Below are positions 26,552 to 39,063 of a stretch of 64,000 nt of DNA, in pieces (position 1 is the first letter of the stretch; each line of letters starts with the position of its first letter). Origin of the DNA: Rhodococcus sp. KRD162 (GTDB lineage: Bacteria; Actinomycetota; Actinomycetes; Mycobacteriales; Mycobacteriaceae). A program made the position numbers and the translations under genes. Under the pieces are notes generated by a model that was given only the letters and a program-made list of their open reading frames with translations, ran no database searches and was not told where the DNA came from. The stretch spans positions 105,895 to 169,894 of the forward strand of contig NZ_JABFAU010000015.1 in assembly GCF_017168335.1 (NCBI RefSeq), given 5' to 3'.

Positions 26552-28138
26552 TCACTCCCACTCGATGGTGCCCGGCGGCTTGCTCGTCACGTCGAGAACG
26601 ACTCGGTTGACCTCCGGAACCTCGTTGGTCACCCGAGTCGAGATCGTTTCCAGCACGTCGTACGGCAGTCGGGTCCAGTCCGCGGTCATCGCGTCCTCGC
26701 TCGACACCGGACGCAGCACGATCGGGTGGCCGTAGGTGCGTCCGTCGCCCTGTACCCCGACGCTGCGTACATCGGCCAGCAGCACCACGGGGCACTGCCA
26801 GATCTGCTGATCCAGCCCGGCGACCGTGAGTTCTTCTCGGACGATGGAATCGGCGTGACGCAGCGTGTTCAGACGATCGCGGGTGATCTCTCCGACGATG
26901 CGAATTGCGAGCCCGGGGCCGGGGAACGGCTGCCGTCCGACGATCTCCTCGGGCAGTCCGAGTTCGCGGCCGACCGCCCGCACCTCGTCCTTGAACAGGG
27001 CGCGCAGCGGCTCGACCAAGGCGAACTGCAGATCGTCCGGAAGGCCTCCGACGTTGTGGTGACTCTTGATGTTCGCGGTACCCGATCCGCCACCGGACTC
27101 GACGACATCCGGGTACAACGTGCCCTGCACCAGGAACTCGACGGCATCGCCGTGCTCGGCATTCTCGCCGAGCACCTCGGACACGGCACCTTCGAAGCTC
27201 CGGATGAACTCACGGCCGATGATCTTGCGCTTCTCCTCGGGATCGGACACACCCTCGAGTGCTCCGAGGAAGGTGTCGACGGCATCGACGGTGACGAGCT
27301 TTGCTCCGGTCGCGGCGACGAAGTCCTGCTGCACCTGCTCACGTTCGCCTGCACGCAACAATCCGTGATCGACGAACACACAGGTCAACCGATCTCCGAT
27401 CGCCCGCTGCACCAGTGCCGCGGCGACGGCGGAGTCGACACCCCCGGACAGACCGCAGATGGCCTTTCCTGTAGGTCCGACCTGCTCCTGCACCGCGTCG
27501 ACCAAGGCGTCGGCGATGTTGGCGGCAGTCCAATCGGGGGCGATACCTGCCGTCTCGTGCAGGAACCGGCTGAGCACTTGCTGTCCGTGCGGCGAGTGCA
27601 GAACCTCGGGGTGGTACTGCACTCCGGCCATGCGCTTGCCCTCGTTCTCGAAGGCTGCAACCGGCGCACCGGCACTGGTGGCGGTGACGCTGAAGCCCTC
27701 GGGAGCGGCGGTGACGGCATCGCCGTGACTCATCCATACCGGCTGCGTCGTAGGCAGACCGTCGTGCAGCCGACCGCCGTCGACGCTGAGCTGGGTACGG
27801 CCGTACTCACGCGTTCCGGTGTGCTCGACGGTTCCGCCGAGGGCCTGGGCCATGGCCTGGAACCCGTAGCAGATGCCGAACACCGGGATGCCGAGGTCGA
27901 GGAGCGCCGAATCGAGCTCGGGAGCACCCTCGGCGTAGACGCTGGAGGGCCCACCCGAGAGCACCAGCGCAACCGGATCCTTGGCCGCGATCTCTTCTGC
28001 GGTCGCGGTATGCGATATCACCTCGGAGTAGACGTTGGCCTCGCGCACTCGGCGAGCGATCAACTGCGCGTACTGGGCTCCGAAATCTACAACGAGAACC
28101 GGGCGTGCGTGTGCGGGATCGTGTATCGAGTCGGTCAC
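26552..28138 (-). CDS. guaA: GMP synthase (glutamine-hydrolysing)
   Basis: 528 residues, full length. Converts XMP, glutamine and ATP to GMP. The N-terminal glutamine amidotransferase domain has [18 protein letters not shown], catalytic Cys in [10 protein letters not shown] (near residue 96) and the late His/Glu in YHPEV. The ATP pyrophosphatase domain carries the PP-loop [10 protein letters not shown] (near 240), and the C-terminal dimerisation domain ends [10 protein letters not shown] as in most GuaA proteins. The guaB3 and guaB2 genes for the preceding branch steps lie 2-6 kb away on the same strand, as in mycobacteria. Confidence 0.98.
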   Translation of the reverse strand: MTDSIHDPAHARPVLVVDFGAQYAQLIARRVREANVYSEVISHTATAEEIAAKDPVALVLSGGPSSVYAEGAPELDSALLDLGIPVFGICYGFQAMAQALGGTVEHTGTREYGRTQLSVDGGRLHDGLPTTQPVWMSHGDAVTAAPEGFSVTATSAGAPVAAFENEGKRMAGVQYHPEVLHSPHGQQVLSRFLHETAGIAPDWTAANIADALVDAVQEQVGPTGKAICGLSGGVDSAVAAALVQRAIGDRLTCVFVDHGLLRAGEREQVQQDFVAATGAKLVTVDAVDTFLGALEGVSDPEEKRKIIGREFIRSFEGAVSEVLGENAEHGDAVEFLVQGTLYPDVVESGGGSGTANIKSHHNVGGLPDDLQFALVEPLRALFKDEVRAVGRELGLPEEIVGRQPFPGPGLAIRIVGEITRDRLNTLRHADSIVREELTVAGLDQQIWQCPVVLLADVRSVGVQGDGRTYGHPIVLRPVSSEDAMTADWTRLPYDVLETISTRVTNEVPEVNRVVLDVTSKPPGTIEWE

Positions 28139-28168
28139 CGGGTCAGTCTAGTGGGACTGCTCCACCAC

Positions 28169-29923
28169 TCATGCAACGCCCGAATGCTCGACGGGCCTCG
28201 CCGACGACCCGGACCGAATCTGGACGATCGGCAGCCTGAGGCCACCCGGCGCATCCACCGGAACGACGGGCGAGTTCGGCGCGATGGGCTCGAGCCGCTG
28301 GTACGGCAGCCCCTGTGCCGGACGCAGATCCAGCTCGCCCTTGTTCGGCCACAGCGCGGCGGAACGCTCGGCCTGCGCGCTGATCGTCAACGACGGGTTC
28401 ACTCCGAGGTTCGCCGATACGGCAGCTCCGTCGACCACACTGAGCGTCGGGTAACCGTGGACGCGGTGGTACGGATCGATGACGCCGTGCTCGGAGTCCG
28501 AGGCAATCGCGCAGCCACCGAGAAAGTGGGCGGTGAGCGGGATGTTGAACAACTCTCCCCAGGTTCCGCCTGCCACGCCGTCGATCTTCTTCGCAATGCG
28601 TCGGGTGGCGTCGTTGCCCTCGGGTATCCACGTCGGGTTGGGCTCGCCGTGTCCCTGCCTGCTGGAGATCTTGCGGCCGAACGGGCCCTTCTTGGTGAAG
28701 GTGGTGATCGAATTGTCGAGGTTCTGCATCACCAGAGCGATGATGGTTCGCTCGCTCCAGTGCCGCACGTTGACCACGCGAACGAACTGGATCGGATGCG
28801 CGATCGCCGCGAGAAAGAACTTGACCCACCGCGGAATTCGGCCGCCGCCGTCGGTCATCAGGGTCTGGAGCATACCCATCGCATTCGACCCCTTGCCGTA
28901 TCGAACGGGTTCGATGTGCGTGTTGGGGGTGGGGTGAAACGACGACGTGATCGCAACTCCGTGCGTGAGATCCATGTTCGGATCGACCGCCAACTTGGCG
29001 GCACCGACGATCGACTCGGAGTTGGTGCGGGTCAGCTCGCCGAGAGTGTCCGACAACCGAGGCAACGCGCCGGTGTCCTTCATCTTGTGCAGCAAATTCT
29101 GGGTGCCCCAGGTCCCCGCGGCCAGCACGACATTGGCTGCGCTGTAGGTCTTGCGTCCCTTGCGAAGTCGGGCACCGGTGCGCTCGGTGTCCACGTCCCA
29201 GGAGCCGTCGAACCGGGGCCGAAGACCGGTCACCGTCGTCATCGGCACGATCTCGGCTCCTGCTCGCTCGGCCAGGCCGAGATAGTTCTTCAGCAGTGTG
29301 TTCTTGGCACCGTGACGGCATCCGGTCATGCATTCACCGCACTCGATGCATCCGGTGCGCTCGGGTCCCGCGCCACCGAAGTACGGATCCGCGACGGTTT
29401 TCCCTGGTTCGTCTCCGAAGAACACACCTACCGGCGTCTGGATGAAGGTGTCGGCAACGCCCATGTCCTCGGCAACCGACTTCATCACGTCGTCGGCCGG
29501 CGTCATGTGCGGATTGCGAACGACACCGAGCATGCGGCTGGCCTGATCGTAGAACGGGGAGAGCTCACTGCTCCAGTCGGTGATGTGTGCCCACTGCTTG
29601 TCTTCGAAGAACGGCGCCTGAGGCTTGTACAGGGTGTTCGCGTAGTTGAGTGAACCCCCGCCCACCCCCGCTCCGGCGAGGATCAGGCAGTCACGCAACA
29701 GGTGTACGCGCTGAATACCGAACAGACCCAGCTTCGGTGCCCACAGGAAACGCTTGAGATCCCAGCTGTTCTTCGCGAAGTCCTTGTCCTCGAAGCGCTG
29801 TCCGGCTTCGAGGATTCCGACGCGGTACCCCTTCTCGACGAGCCGGAGCGCGGTGACACTTCCACCGAAGCCCGAACCGACGATCAGGACGTCGTAATCC
29901 GTTGCGCGAACAGCTGAACCCAT
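28169..29923 (-). CDS. choD: GMC-type oxidoreductase, ChoD (Rv3409c) family
   Basis: 584 residues. ATG 29923 is preceded by GGAGGTCACC, a near-ideal site. The FAD-binding GSGFGGSVTALRL opens the protein and ILAGAGVGGGSLNYAN matches the GMC signature. The C-terminal HFLGGCAIASDSEHGV and GAAVSANLGVNPSLTI are the usual late motifs. An unusual CIECGECMTGC (Cys-x2-Cys-x2-Cys-x3-Cys) near residue 200 resembles a ferredoxin cluster site. M. tuberculosis Rv3409c was named cholesterol oxidase but this subfamily is doubtful as such, and the Cys motif suggests electron transfer to a protein acceptor rather than O2. It sits between guaA and guaB3 exactly as in M. tuberculosis. Confidence 0.88.
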   Translation of the reverse strand: MGSAVRATDYDVLIVGSGFGGSVTALRLVEKGYRVGILEAGQRFEDKDFAKNSWDLKRFLWAPKLGLFGIQRVHLLRDCLILAGAGVGGGSLNYANTLYKPQAPFFEDKQWAHITDWSSELSPFYDQASRMLGVVRNPHMTPADDVMKSVAEDMGVADTFIQTPVGVFFGDEPGKTVADPYFGGAGPERTGCIECGECMTGCRHGAKNTLLKNYLGLAERAGAEIVPMTTVTGLRPRFDGSWDVDTERTGARLRKGRKTYSAANVVLAAGTWGTQNLLHKMKDTGALPRLSDTLGELTRTNSESIVGAAKLAVDPNMDLTHGVAITSSFHPTPNTHIEPVRYGKGSNAMGMLQTLMTDGGGRIPRWVKFFLAAIAHPIQFVRVVNVRHWSERTIIALVMQNLDNSITTFTKKGPFGRKISSRQGHGEPNPTWIPEGNDATRRIAKKIDGVAGGTWGELFNIPLTAHFLGGCAIASDSEHGVIDPYHRVHGYPTLSVVDGAAVSANLGVNPSLTISAQAERSAALWPNKGELDLRPAQGLPYQRLEPIAPNSPVVPVDAPGGLRLPIVQIRSGSSARPVEHSGVA

Positions 29924-30056
29924 GGTGACCTCCGCTACATCCGATGCTGTCGAACAGTATGCACACCGGGGTGTGACTACCGCCACAAGCGATTCTAGCT
30001 GTTACGAGAAGTATCACCAACCCAGGGTGGGCTTATCTGGACGACATGCAGCAGAA

Positions 30057-30093
30057 AGGGCGCGTACCCCCGAGCGAAAGGAGTACGCGCCCT
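30057..30093 (-). terminator. Stem-loop terminator after guaB3
   Basis: Perfect 11-bp inverted repeat AGGGCGCGTAC / GTACGCGCCCT with a 15-base loop, 17 bp downstream of the guaB3 stop. On the minus strand the stem is followed by TTT. It separates guaB3 from choD. Confidence 0.75.
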
Positions 30094-30109
30094 GCTGAAA
30101 CAGACCAGA

Positions 30110-31249
30110 TCAAGCCCTGACGTTCAGACCCACCTTCTGGAATTCCTTGAGATCGGAGTATCCCGACTTCGCCATCGACCGACGCAGCCCACCGACGAGA
30201 TTGATCGAGCCGAACGGCTCGCGCGACGGTCCGTGCAGCACCTGATCGAGGCTGGGACGCTCTCCCGCCGACATCGGCAGCAAGGCACCACGCGGCATCG
30301 ATGGATGCGCCGCGGCCGACGGCCAGTACCAGCCGCCGCCGGGAGCCTCGGCCGCGACCGCGAGCGGGGCACCGAGAACAGCGGCATCGGCCCCGCACGC
30401 GATGGCCTTCGCCAGCGCACCGGACGTGGTGATGTCGCCGTCGGCGATGACATGCACGTAGCGTCCACCCGTTTCGTCCAGGTAGTCCCGACGTGCCGCG
30501 GCCGCGTCGGCGATCGCGGTGGCCATCGGCACGCCGATACCGAGCACCTCACCTGTGGTCGTGCCGCCCTCGACCGAGCCGTAACCGACGATGACCCCAG
30601 CCGCGCCGGTGCGCATCAGGTGCAGCGCAGTGCGGTGATCGCTGACGCCACCGGCGATGACCGGGACGTCGAGCTCGGCGATGAACGTCTTGAGGTTGAG
30701 CGGTTCGTCGACACCGTGTGCAACATGCTCGGCGGAAATGATGGTGCCCTGGATGACGAGCAGATCCAGGCCGGCGGCGACCAGAGCAGGCGTCAGCGAG
30801 CGAGCACTCTGCGGGCTCACCCGCACGGCAACGGTCACCCCGGAATCGCGAATCTGGCCGACTGCAGCAGCCAACAGATCGGGTTGCAGCGGAGCGGCGT
30901 GCAGTTTCTGCAGAAAGGCGATCGGCGCGTCCGGGTCGAGATCGGTCTCGGCAATCTCGATCAGCTGCTCCAACTTGGACTGCACATCCGCATGGCGCGC
31001 CCACAGTCCTTCACCGTTGATGACGCCGAGCCCACCTTGGCGGCCCAGTTCGATCGCGAACTCGGGGGAGACCAATGCATCGGTCGGATGCGCGAGCACC
31101 GGGATGTCGAATCGATAGGCGTCGAGCTGCCAGGCGGTCGACACCTCCTTCGACGACCGGGTACGACGCGACGGCACGATGTCCACGTCGTCCAGCTGGT
31201 AGGTGCGGCGAGCTTCTCTGCCCATGCCGATTTCAACGAGGTCGCGCAC
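30110..31249 (-). CDS. guaB3: GuaB3-family IMP dehydrogenase-related protein
   Basis: 379 residues from GTG 31249. It has the IMPDH/GMPR barrel without CBS domains: DVDIVPSRRTRSSKEVS near the start, ADGDITTSGALAKAIACGADAAVLG near residue 260-285. In GuaB2 the active-site loop reads GSICTTR; the corresponding loop here reads GYGSVEGGTTTGEV and has no Cys. Mycobacterial GuaB3 shares this, and it is not a redundant IMPDH; a GMP reductase function has been reported for some GuaB3 proteins, but I cannot judge that here. The neighbour upstream is guaB2, 58 bp away. Confidence 0.93.
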   Translation of the reverse strand: MRDLVEIGMGREARRTYQLDDVDIVPSRRTRSSKEVSTAWQLDAYRFDIPVLAHPTDALVSPEFAIELGRQGGLGVINGEGLWARHADVQSKLEQLIEIAETDLDPDAPIAFLQKLHAAPLQPDLLAAAVGQIRDSGVTVAVRVSPQSARSLTPALVAAGLDLLVIQGTIISAEHVAHGVDEPLNLKTFIAELDVPVIAGGVSDHRTALHLMRTGAAGVIVGYGSVEGGTTTGEVLGIGVPMATAIADAAAARRDYLDETGGRYVHVIADGDITTSGALAKAIACGADAAVLGAPLAVAAEAPGGGWYWPSAAAHPSMPRGALLPMSAGERPSLDQVLHGPSREPFGSINLVGGLRRSMAKSGYSDLKEFQKVGLNVRA

Positions 31250-31307
31250 GCGCGCACCTTTCTACTTCGAGGGCGAATCGGGGTCGGCCGAATACCGGCC
31301 GACTCCA

Positions 31308-33020
<1,713 letters not shown>

Positions 33021-33131
33021 TCACCTGCGGCACCGAAATCCGGCCCGAATCGACGGCCCGGAGCGAGTGCGTCCGGCATGTCGGTTTCGAACAGCTGGCG
33101 CAGACCCACCAATCCTGCGTACCGTGGAGGC

Positions 33132-33536
33132 GTGCGCGATCAACTGCCTCCCGGTTTACCCCCGGATCCCTTCGCCGGAGACCCAGCCGACCCGTCGGCC
33201 GCCCTCGACGCTATCGAGCCAGGCCAGCCCCTCGATCCCCAGGAAAGACTGGCTGTCGAGGAGGACCTGGCGGATCTGGCCGTCTACGAAGCATTGCTGG
33301 GACACCGCGGCATTCGCGGCCTGGTCGTGTGCTGCGAGGACTGCCAGCAGGATCACTACCACGACTGGGACATGCTTCGGGCGAACCTGTTGCAGCTGCT
33401 GGTCGACGGAACGGTTCGGCCACACGAACCTGCGTACGACCCTGTTCCCGACGCGTACGTGACCTGGGATTACTGCCGCGGCTTCGCGGATGCATCGATG
33501 AACGACGCCATGCATGGTGACGGATTCGACAGCTGA
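33132..33536 (+). CDS. DUF5319 protein (Rv3412 family)
   Basis: 134 residues from GTG 33132, chosen because family members start RDxLPPGLPPDPF; the GGAGG just upstream is unusually close (one base), so an ATG at 33078 remains possible. Highly conserved in mycolata. Visible features are an acidic helical start (EDLADLAVYEALL), a Cys pair in VVCCEDCQQDHYHDWDM that looks like a metal-binding Cys/His cluster, and a conserved tail YVTWDYCRGFADAS. Function unknown. It is divergent from guaB2 and convergent with rsdA-sigD, as in M. tuberculosis. Confidence 0.9.
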   Translation: MRDQLPPGLPPDPFAGDPADPSAALDAIEPGQPLDPQERLAVEEDLADLAVYEALLGHRGIRGLVVCCEDCQQDHYHDWDMLRANLLQLLVDGTVRPHEPAYDPVPDAYVTWDYCRGFADASMNDAMHGDGFDS

Positions 33537-33553
33537 TCTGCGAAAACACCTCG

Positions 33554-33602
33554 ACGACAGAAGAAGCCCGACACGATGATCGTGTCGGGCTTCTTCTGTC
33601 GT
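33554..33602. terminator. Long perfect hairpin, bidirectional terminator
   Basis: Two 24-base perfectly complementary arms around a single central base, so the hairpin is about 22 bp with a tight loop. It lies between the convergent DUF5319 and rsdA genes and contains a GAAGAAGCCC / GGGCTTCTTC core that gives A/T-rich flanks on both strands. Confidence 0.9.
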
Positions 33603-33604
33603 AT

Positions 33605-33652
33605 GGAGTGACTGTCGTTCGGAGTGACTGTCGTTCGCAGTGACTGTCGCAT
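33605..33652. repeat. 16-bp tandem repeat, three copies
   Basis: Two identical units GGAGTGACTGTCGTTC (33605-33620, 33621-33636) and a third diverged copy (33637-33652) directly after the terminator, in the non-coding gap before rsdA. Confidence 0.85.
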
Positions 33653-33692
33653 CCTGTGACTGCGGTCCGGAAGGCCGCGGTCCGATGCTCGC

Positions 33693-34709
33693 TCAGCTAC
33701 CGCCGGCCGGAACCGACGTGCGATCCCGAATTTCAGGCGAGGTGCTGCCGCTGGCAGTTGCCGTCGGCTGATCCGGCTCTTGCAATACCGTCGGTTGCAC
33801 CGCGGTGGTCGTCGGGTCCGGGCTCGTCGTGGCCGTCGGCTGTTCCGGCGTCGATGTGACCGGACTCGGCGACACGGGCGGAGCACTCGTCTCCGGTGCC
33901 ACCGTGTCCACCGTGGTGGGAGCCGCGGACACGTCGGGGCTCGAAGCAGCGTCCGGCGCACTCGGAGCCGGAGCCGGGGGCGGCGGCGGGGGCATGGTCA
34001 GGGCCTGCAATTGCTGCAGCAGGCGCTCGAGCCACTGATCGAGCTCGGCACGCTGGCCGTCGTCGAGCACGGCAGAGCTGAGGTTCGATGCCCCGTCGAG
34101 AACAGTGCGAGCGGCGTCGGCATTTCCCGAGGACAGCAGGGTCTCTGCTTCTTTCAGCTTCGACGTCGTGTCGATCTGCGCGACGGTCGAATCGGCCTGG
34201 TCGGAGAAGACGACGGACTTGACGCTCCACAACGGATCGTCGGGTGTCGAGTTGTAGGAGATGACAACAAGGCCACCCATCACCACGGCGATCGCGGCGG
34301 CGGCACCGGCGATGGGACGCAGCAATCGCATCCGTCCACCCGTTTTCGCCGAGTTCGACCGAGCCATGTCGGCGGCGAGCTTCTCGCGCTCGACCGAGGC
34401 GACCACGACCTCGAGGGGCGGACCGGCAGGCATAGCCGGCGTGATCACCTCTGTTCGCCAATTGGCCAGCAGAAGCGCGAGCTGATACTCGTCCGCATCA
34501 TCGGTGGCGATCGGTCCGTCTCCGCTTATCGCGTCGATGAAGGCATCGTCGCGACGTACGGCGGCGAGGTCCACCGGACCACCGTCCGCACCGATGTCGG
34601 CGTAGGGATCGTTCCGCTTCGGTTCAGTGGAGCTCATGTGGTCGCCGATACGCGAGATGCCGCGACGCGGCGTCTCATCGGGGCCACCCTGACCATTGTC
34701 CCTAGCCAT
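33693..34709 (-). CDS. rsdA: Anti-sigma-D factor RsdA
   Basis: 338 residues. The ATG at 34709 lies 5 bp upstream of the sigD stop, in another frame, so sigD and rsdA overlap (GTG at 34718 is an alternative). The cytoplasmic N-terminus carries PVDLAAVRRDDAFIDAIS, the short helix with which RsdA binds SigD in mycobacteria, then a linker and a membrane helix (IAGAAAAIAVVMGGLVVISYN). The outside part (from about 155) has a helical segment (LKEAETLLSSGNADAARTVLDGASNLSSAVL) and ends in a Pro/Thr/Ser-rich tail of about 100 residues. Family and partner are firmly supported by position. Confidence 0.9.
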   Translation of the reverse strand: MARDNGQGGPDETPRRGISRIGDHMSSTEPKRNDPYADIGADGGPVDLAAVRRDDAFIDAISGDGPIATDDADEYQLALLLANWRTEVITPAMPAGPPLEVVVASVEREKLAADMARSNSAKTGGRMRLLRPIAGAAAAIAVVMGGLVVISYNSTPDDPLWSVKSVVFSDQADSTVAQIDTTSKLKEAETLLSSGNADAARTVLDGASNLSSAVLDDGQRAELDQWLERLLQQLQALTMPPPPPPAPAPSAPDAASSPDVSAAPTTVDTVAPETSAPPVSPSPVTSTPEQPTATTSPDPTTTAVQPTVLQEPDQPTATASGSTSPEIRDRTSVPAGGS

Positions 34710-35280
34710 ACATTTCACCTGCTCTCACAACTTCGTTCTTCAGTTTTGCGATAGCTCGGTGCTGAGCCACGCGGATAGCGCCTGCAGTGCTGCCGACCGC
34801 TGCTGCTGTCTCCTCGGCCGACAATCCGACGATGAGTCGGAGCACCAGAATCTCGCGGTGCTTGGCGGGCAAGGTGTCCAGCAGTGCAGCCATCTGCCGA
34901 CTCGACTCGGACTCGAGAGCACGTTGCTCCGGTCCGTGTTCCATCGACACGACATCTGGTACTTCGGCGGCCGGGTCCGATTTGTTACGCGAGGCGCTGC
35001 GATGGGCATCGGCGACCTTGTGCGCCGCGATGCCGTACACGAATGCCATGAACGGACGACCTTGGTCCTGGTAACGCGGCAAGGCGGTCATGACTGCCAA
35101 ACAGACCTCCTGCGCCACGTCGTCGGCCGACAACTGACCGCGCTCAGCCGAACCGACTCGCGCCCGGCAGTACCGGACGACGAGTGGACGGATGAATTCC
35201 AAGACCCGGGACAGAGCCAGCCGATCGCCTTGCGCTGCGGCAACGACGAAAGAGTCCAACTCCTCACCCGCTGTGTTCAT
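34702..35280 (-). CDS. sigD: ECF sigma factor SigD
   Basis: 192 residues from ATG 35280, preceded by GGGGAAA. Region 2 is visible (FIRPLVVRYCRARVG, SADDVAQEVCLAVMTALPRYQDQGRPFMAFVYGIAAHKVAD) and region 4 follows (LDTLPAKHREILVLRLIVGLSAEETAAAVGSTAGAIRVAQHRAIAKLK). The HKVADAHRSASR spacer is typical of SigD. In mycobacteria SigD is active in stationary phase and held by RsdA. The two genes overlap as an operon. Confidence 0.94.
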   Translation of the reverse strand: MNTAGEELDSFVVAAAQGDRLALSRVLEFIRPLVVRYCRARVGSAERGQLSADDVAQEVCLAVMTALPRYQDQGRPFMAFVYGIAAHKVADAHRSASRNKSDPAAEVPDVVSMEHGPEQRALESESSRQMAALLDTLPAKHREILVLRLIVGLSAEETAAAVGSTAGAIRVAQHRAIAKLKNEVVRAGEMYG

Positions 35281-35416
35281 CGTCGACAAATTTCCCCGCG
35301 TTACAGGTACGCACCCGCCAGGGAGCGCTTCCACGTGGTGGTGGAACGAGACCAAGGATAGCGATACCCCCCATGCGCAACCGAACCGCTCGGTCCGTGT
35401 CCGATCGCGATCCTGG

Positions 35417-36244
35417 TCAGTCGACCGAAAGCGCACCTCTGGCACGGATCGATGCAGCCAGATCGACGGACGAGACCATCCCGGTGTCGGTACCTCCGGT
35501 TCCTTCGCACAGCATGGTCGCGGCCCATCTCAACGGCAGCAGACCGTGCATCGCCGCAGTACAGGCCACGTGCACGGCCGAGTCGCGAGCGCGTGCGGTC
35601 TCGCCGACACAGCTGAGCGCGGCGGCCAGAACGAGATCCGTCTTGATGCTGTGGCGTAACGAATCTGCATCGTCGGCAAGAGCTCGAGCGGATTCGGCGT
35701 GTCGGACGGCCGCGGGGCCGTCACCGCGCACCATCGCCAACTCTGCCGCTACCCACGCTGCTCTCAACGCCGGACGCCACGAGCCACGAGCCACCGGGAA
35801 CAGCCGCTGCTCTGCACTACGGTCCAGCAGGGTCTGCGCCAACCGGAATCGGCCGCTGCCGAGTGCATCCGCGGCCAGTCCGGTCAACGCGTCACTGCGA
35901 GCCTGACTCGCATCATTCGACCTCGGTGGCCCTACGAGGCCGACAAGGAACACAGCCCTCCCGTCGAAACGGCGCGCCCGCACGTGCCGGCCCTGCTGGC
36001 GTAACCACGATGCTCTGGTCGAGGCGTGCAGCGACGCCAGTTCCGGGCTGTGCGGTCGATACCGCTGCAGTTCGATCTCCGCCGCGCTGTATCTACCCTG
36101 GCCTGCCAACGCGACACTGCGGTGCCAGCTCTCGTGCGCATCGGTCGCCGGAGGAAGCGGGAATCGGCCGGGGTTCGCACCGAATGCCGCATCGAAGAGT
36201 GCGGACTGCGACGCGGCGAACAACGAGCTCTGTTCCGAGGACAC
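35417..36244 (-). CDS. Conserved hypothetical protein (Rv3415c family)
   Basis: 275 residues from GTG 36244; the open frame continues upstream without family support. The position between sigD and whiB3 and the length match M. tuberculosis Rv3415c. The sequence is a run of Ala-rich helix pairs: WHRSVALAGQGRYSAAEIELQRY, SDALTGLAADALGSGRFRLAQTLLDR, RAAWVAAELAMVRGDGPAAVRHAESARAL, TDLVLAAALSCVGETARARDSA. This looks like a degenerate tetratricopeptide-type scaffold, which would suggest a protein-binding role. No catalytic motif is visible. Confidence 0.85.
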   Translation of the reverse strand: MSSEQSSLFAASQSALFDAAFGANPGRFPLPPATDAHESWHRSVALAGQGRYSAAEIELQRYRPHSPELASLHASTRASWLRQQGRHVRARRFDGRAVFLVGLVGPPRSNDASQARSDALTGLAADALGSGRFRLAQTLLDRSAEQRLFPVARGSWRPALRAAWVAAELAMVRGDGPAAVRHAESARALADDADSLRHSIKTDLVLAAALSCVGETARARDSAVHVACTAAMHGLLPLRWAATMLCEGTGGTDTGMVSSVDLAASIRARGALSVD

Positions 36245-36989
36245 GACGCAAGGGTAGGACCTTCGAACAGGCTCGTCTTCGGTAGCTGCCGCCCCCGCTC
36301 GAATCAGCCATGGCCCTCGCACAGCGGGCAATCATCGGCGAGCAGACAATCATTGTTTCGGGCCGGTTCTCCTTCGACCACCACTGGCGAATGCGTCCGT
36401 GACTTTCCCGTCCGAATGCAGTTTTCAAGGAATTAACAATGTCGACCAAGGGCGATCAGGAAACAGGAATCTGAACGCCGTGTGGCGAATAGGTTAATTG
36501 CCATCACGAGAACTCGAATCGCACGCAGGCGCGCGGCGCACCTTCGGGTGAGGTCTTCACTCGTACCGACTGGTCTGCGCATGCACGGCCGGCGGCCGCG
36601 CGTCGGGTCGAGGATCGGAACGATCGGACTCTTTCCAGCGTCCCGCACCGCGACCGACCTTGACTGAACCACCCTTGACCTGCATGAACACACGCGAACG
36701 TGGTGCATTCCTGTACTGCGAATCGGCAGGCGACGGGCGTTGCAGTGCAGCCGAACGGCACGAGAGGCACCGCCGCTACCTCCCCATACTCTCCCGCCGT
36801 TCCACTTTCTTCAACAGGAAGAGCACGCACGCCGGGGGTTCCAAGTAAATATCGCCAGTGTTAATTCTTCGCCCCACAACTATGCATTTGCCCACGACAG
36901 AGAAGTGTTGACTCGTTTTCGTCGGTCCACATAACGTTGTCGGCATTCGGATCACGAATCCGAGAAGCCACACCACCCTAGGAGTTCTC
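36245..36989. other. Gene-free stretch upstream of whiB3
   Basis: No open frame here has the codon bias of the neighbours. Base composition falls towards the right end (36840-36960), where the whiB3 promoter lies. Apart from that promoter I see no palindrome or repeat above background. Confidence 0.6.
36908..36937 (+). promoter_or_regulatory. Probable whiB3 promoter
   Basis: TTGACT (36908-36913) and TAACGT (36932-36937) with an 18-bp spacer, ending 52 bp before the whiB3 ATG. It sits in the locally AT-richer part of the gap. Start site not proven. Confidence 0.55.
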
Positions 36990-37283
36990 ATGCCGCAGCC
37001 GAACCACCTCCCTGGGCCGAATGCCGACATCTGGGATTGGCAGATGCACGGCTTGTGCCGTGGCGTCGACTCGTCCATGTTCTTCCATCCGGACGGAGAG
37101 CGCGGCCGGGCCCGAGCACAGCGCGAGATGCGCGCCAAGGAAATGTGCCGAAGCTGCCCCGTTCTCGCACAGTGCCGCACGCACGCCTTGAACGTCAGCG
37201 AGCCGTACGGCATCTGGGGCGGGATGTCGGAGACCGAACGGGAACTGCACGCCCGGCACAATCGTCGCCGCATCGCGGTGTAG
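36990..37283 (+). CDS. whiB3: WhiB3, iron-sulfur redox regulator
   Basis: 97 residues with AGGAG upstream of the ATG. Four Cys ligands of the [4Fe-4S] cluster are present: GLCRGVDSSMFF (Cys23), then MCRSCPVLAQC (Cys53, 56, 62). The turn GIWGGMSE and a basic C-terminus follow. The start PQPNHLPGPNADIWDWQ is diagnostic of WhiB3, as is the location next to groEL1. In mycobacteria WhiB3 senses oxygen, nitric oxide and redox state and controls lipid metabolism, interacting with the housekeeping sigma factor. Confidence 0.96.
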   Translation: MPQPNHLPGPNADIWDWQMHGLCRGVDSSMFFHPDGERGRARAQREMRAKEMCRSCPVLAQCRTHALNVSEPYGIWGGMSETERELHARHNRRRIAV

Positions 37284-37302
37284 CCGGACAGACAAAAGAA
37301 AG

Positions 37303-37333
37303 AAGCCCCCAACCCTGGGCGGGTTGGGGGCTT
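37303..37333. terminator. Bidirectional terminator between whiB3 and groEL1
   Basis: Perfect 13-bp stem AAGCCCCCAACCC / GGGTTGGGGGCTT with a 5-base loop, between the convergent whiB3 stop (20 bp left) and groEL1 stop (20 bp right). Confidence 0.9.
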
Positions 37334-37352
37334 CTCCCTTGTCACCGAACGG

Positions 37353-38975
<1,623 letters not shown>

Positions 38976-39063
38976 TTACTCCTTCGAGTAAAGAAACTCG
39001 ATCGAACGCACACCGCCCCGGGACCGACACGAGATCGGCTACCGGGGCGGGATGCGTTGTGGC

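Noticed and set aside
26477..29653. Very long plus-strand open frame (1058 codons)
   Set aside because: It is antisense to guaA and choD, whose motifs are unmistakable. The long frame is a by-product of high GC content.
33554..33602. Long perfect palindrome as a possible phage attachment or recombination site
   Set aside because: It sits between convergent gene ends and has the GC-rich stem expected of a bidirectional terminator; no integrase is nearby.
36433..36708. 91-codon minus-strand frame in the whiB3 upstream gap
   Set aside because: Codon use is unlike the neighbours, and it has no ribosome-binding site or recognisable sequence.
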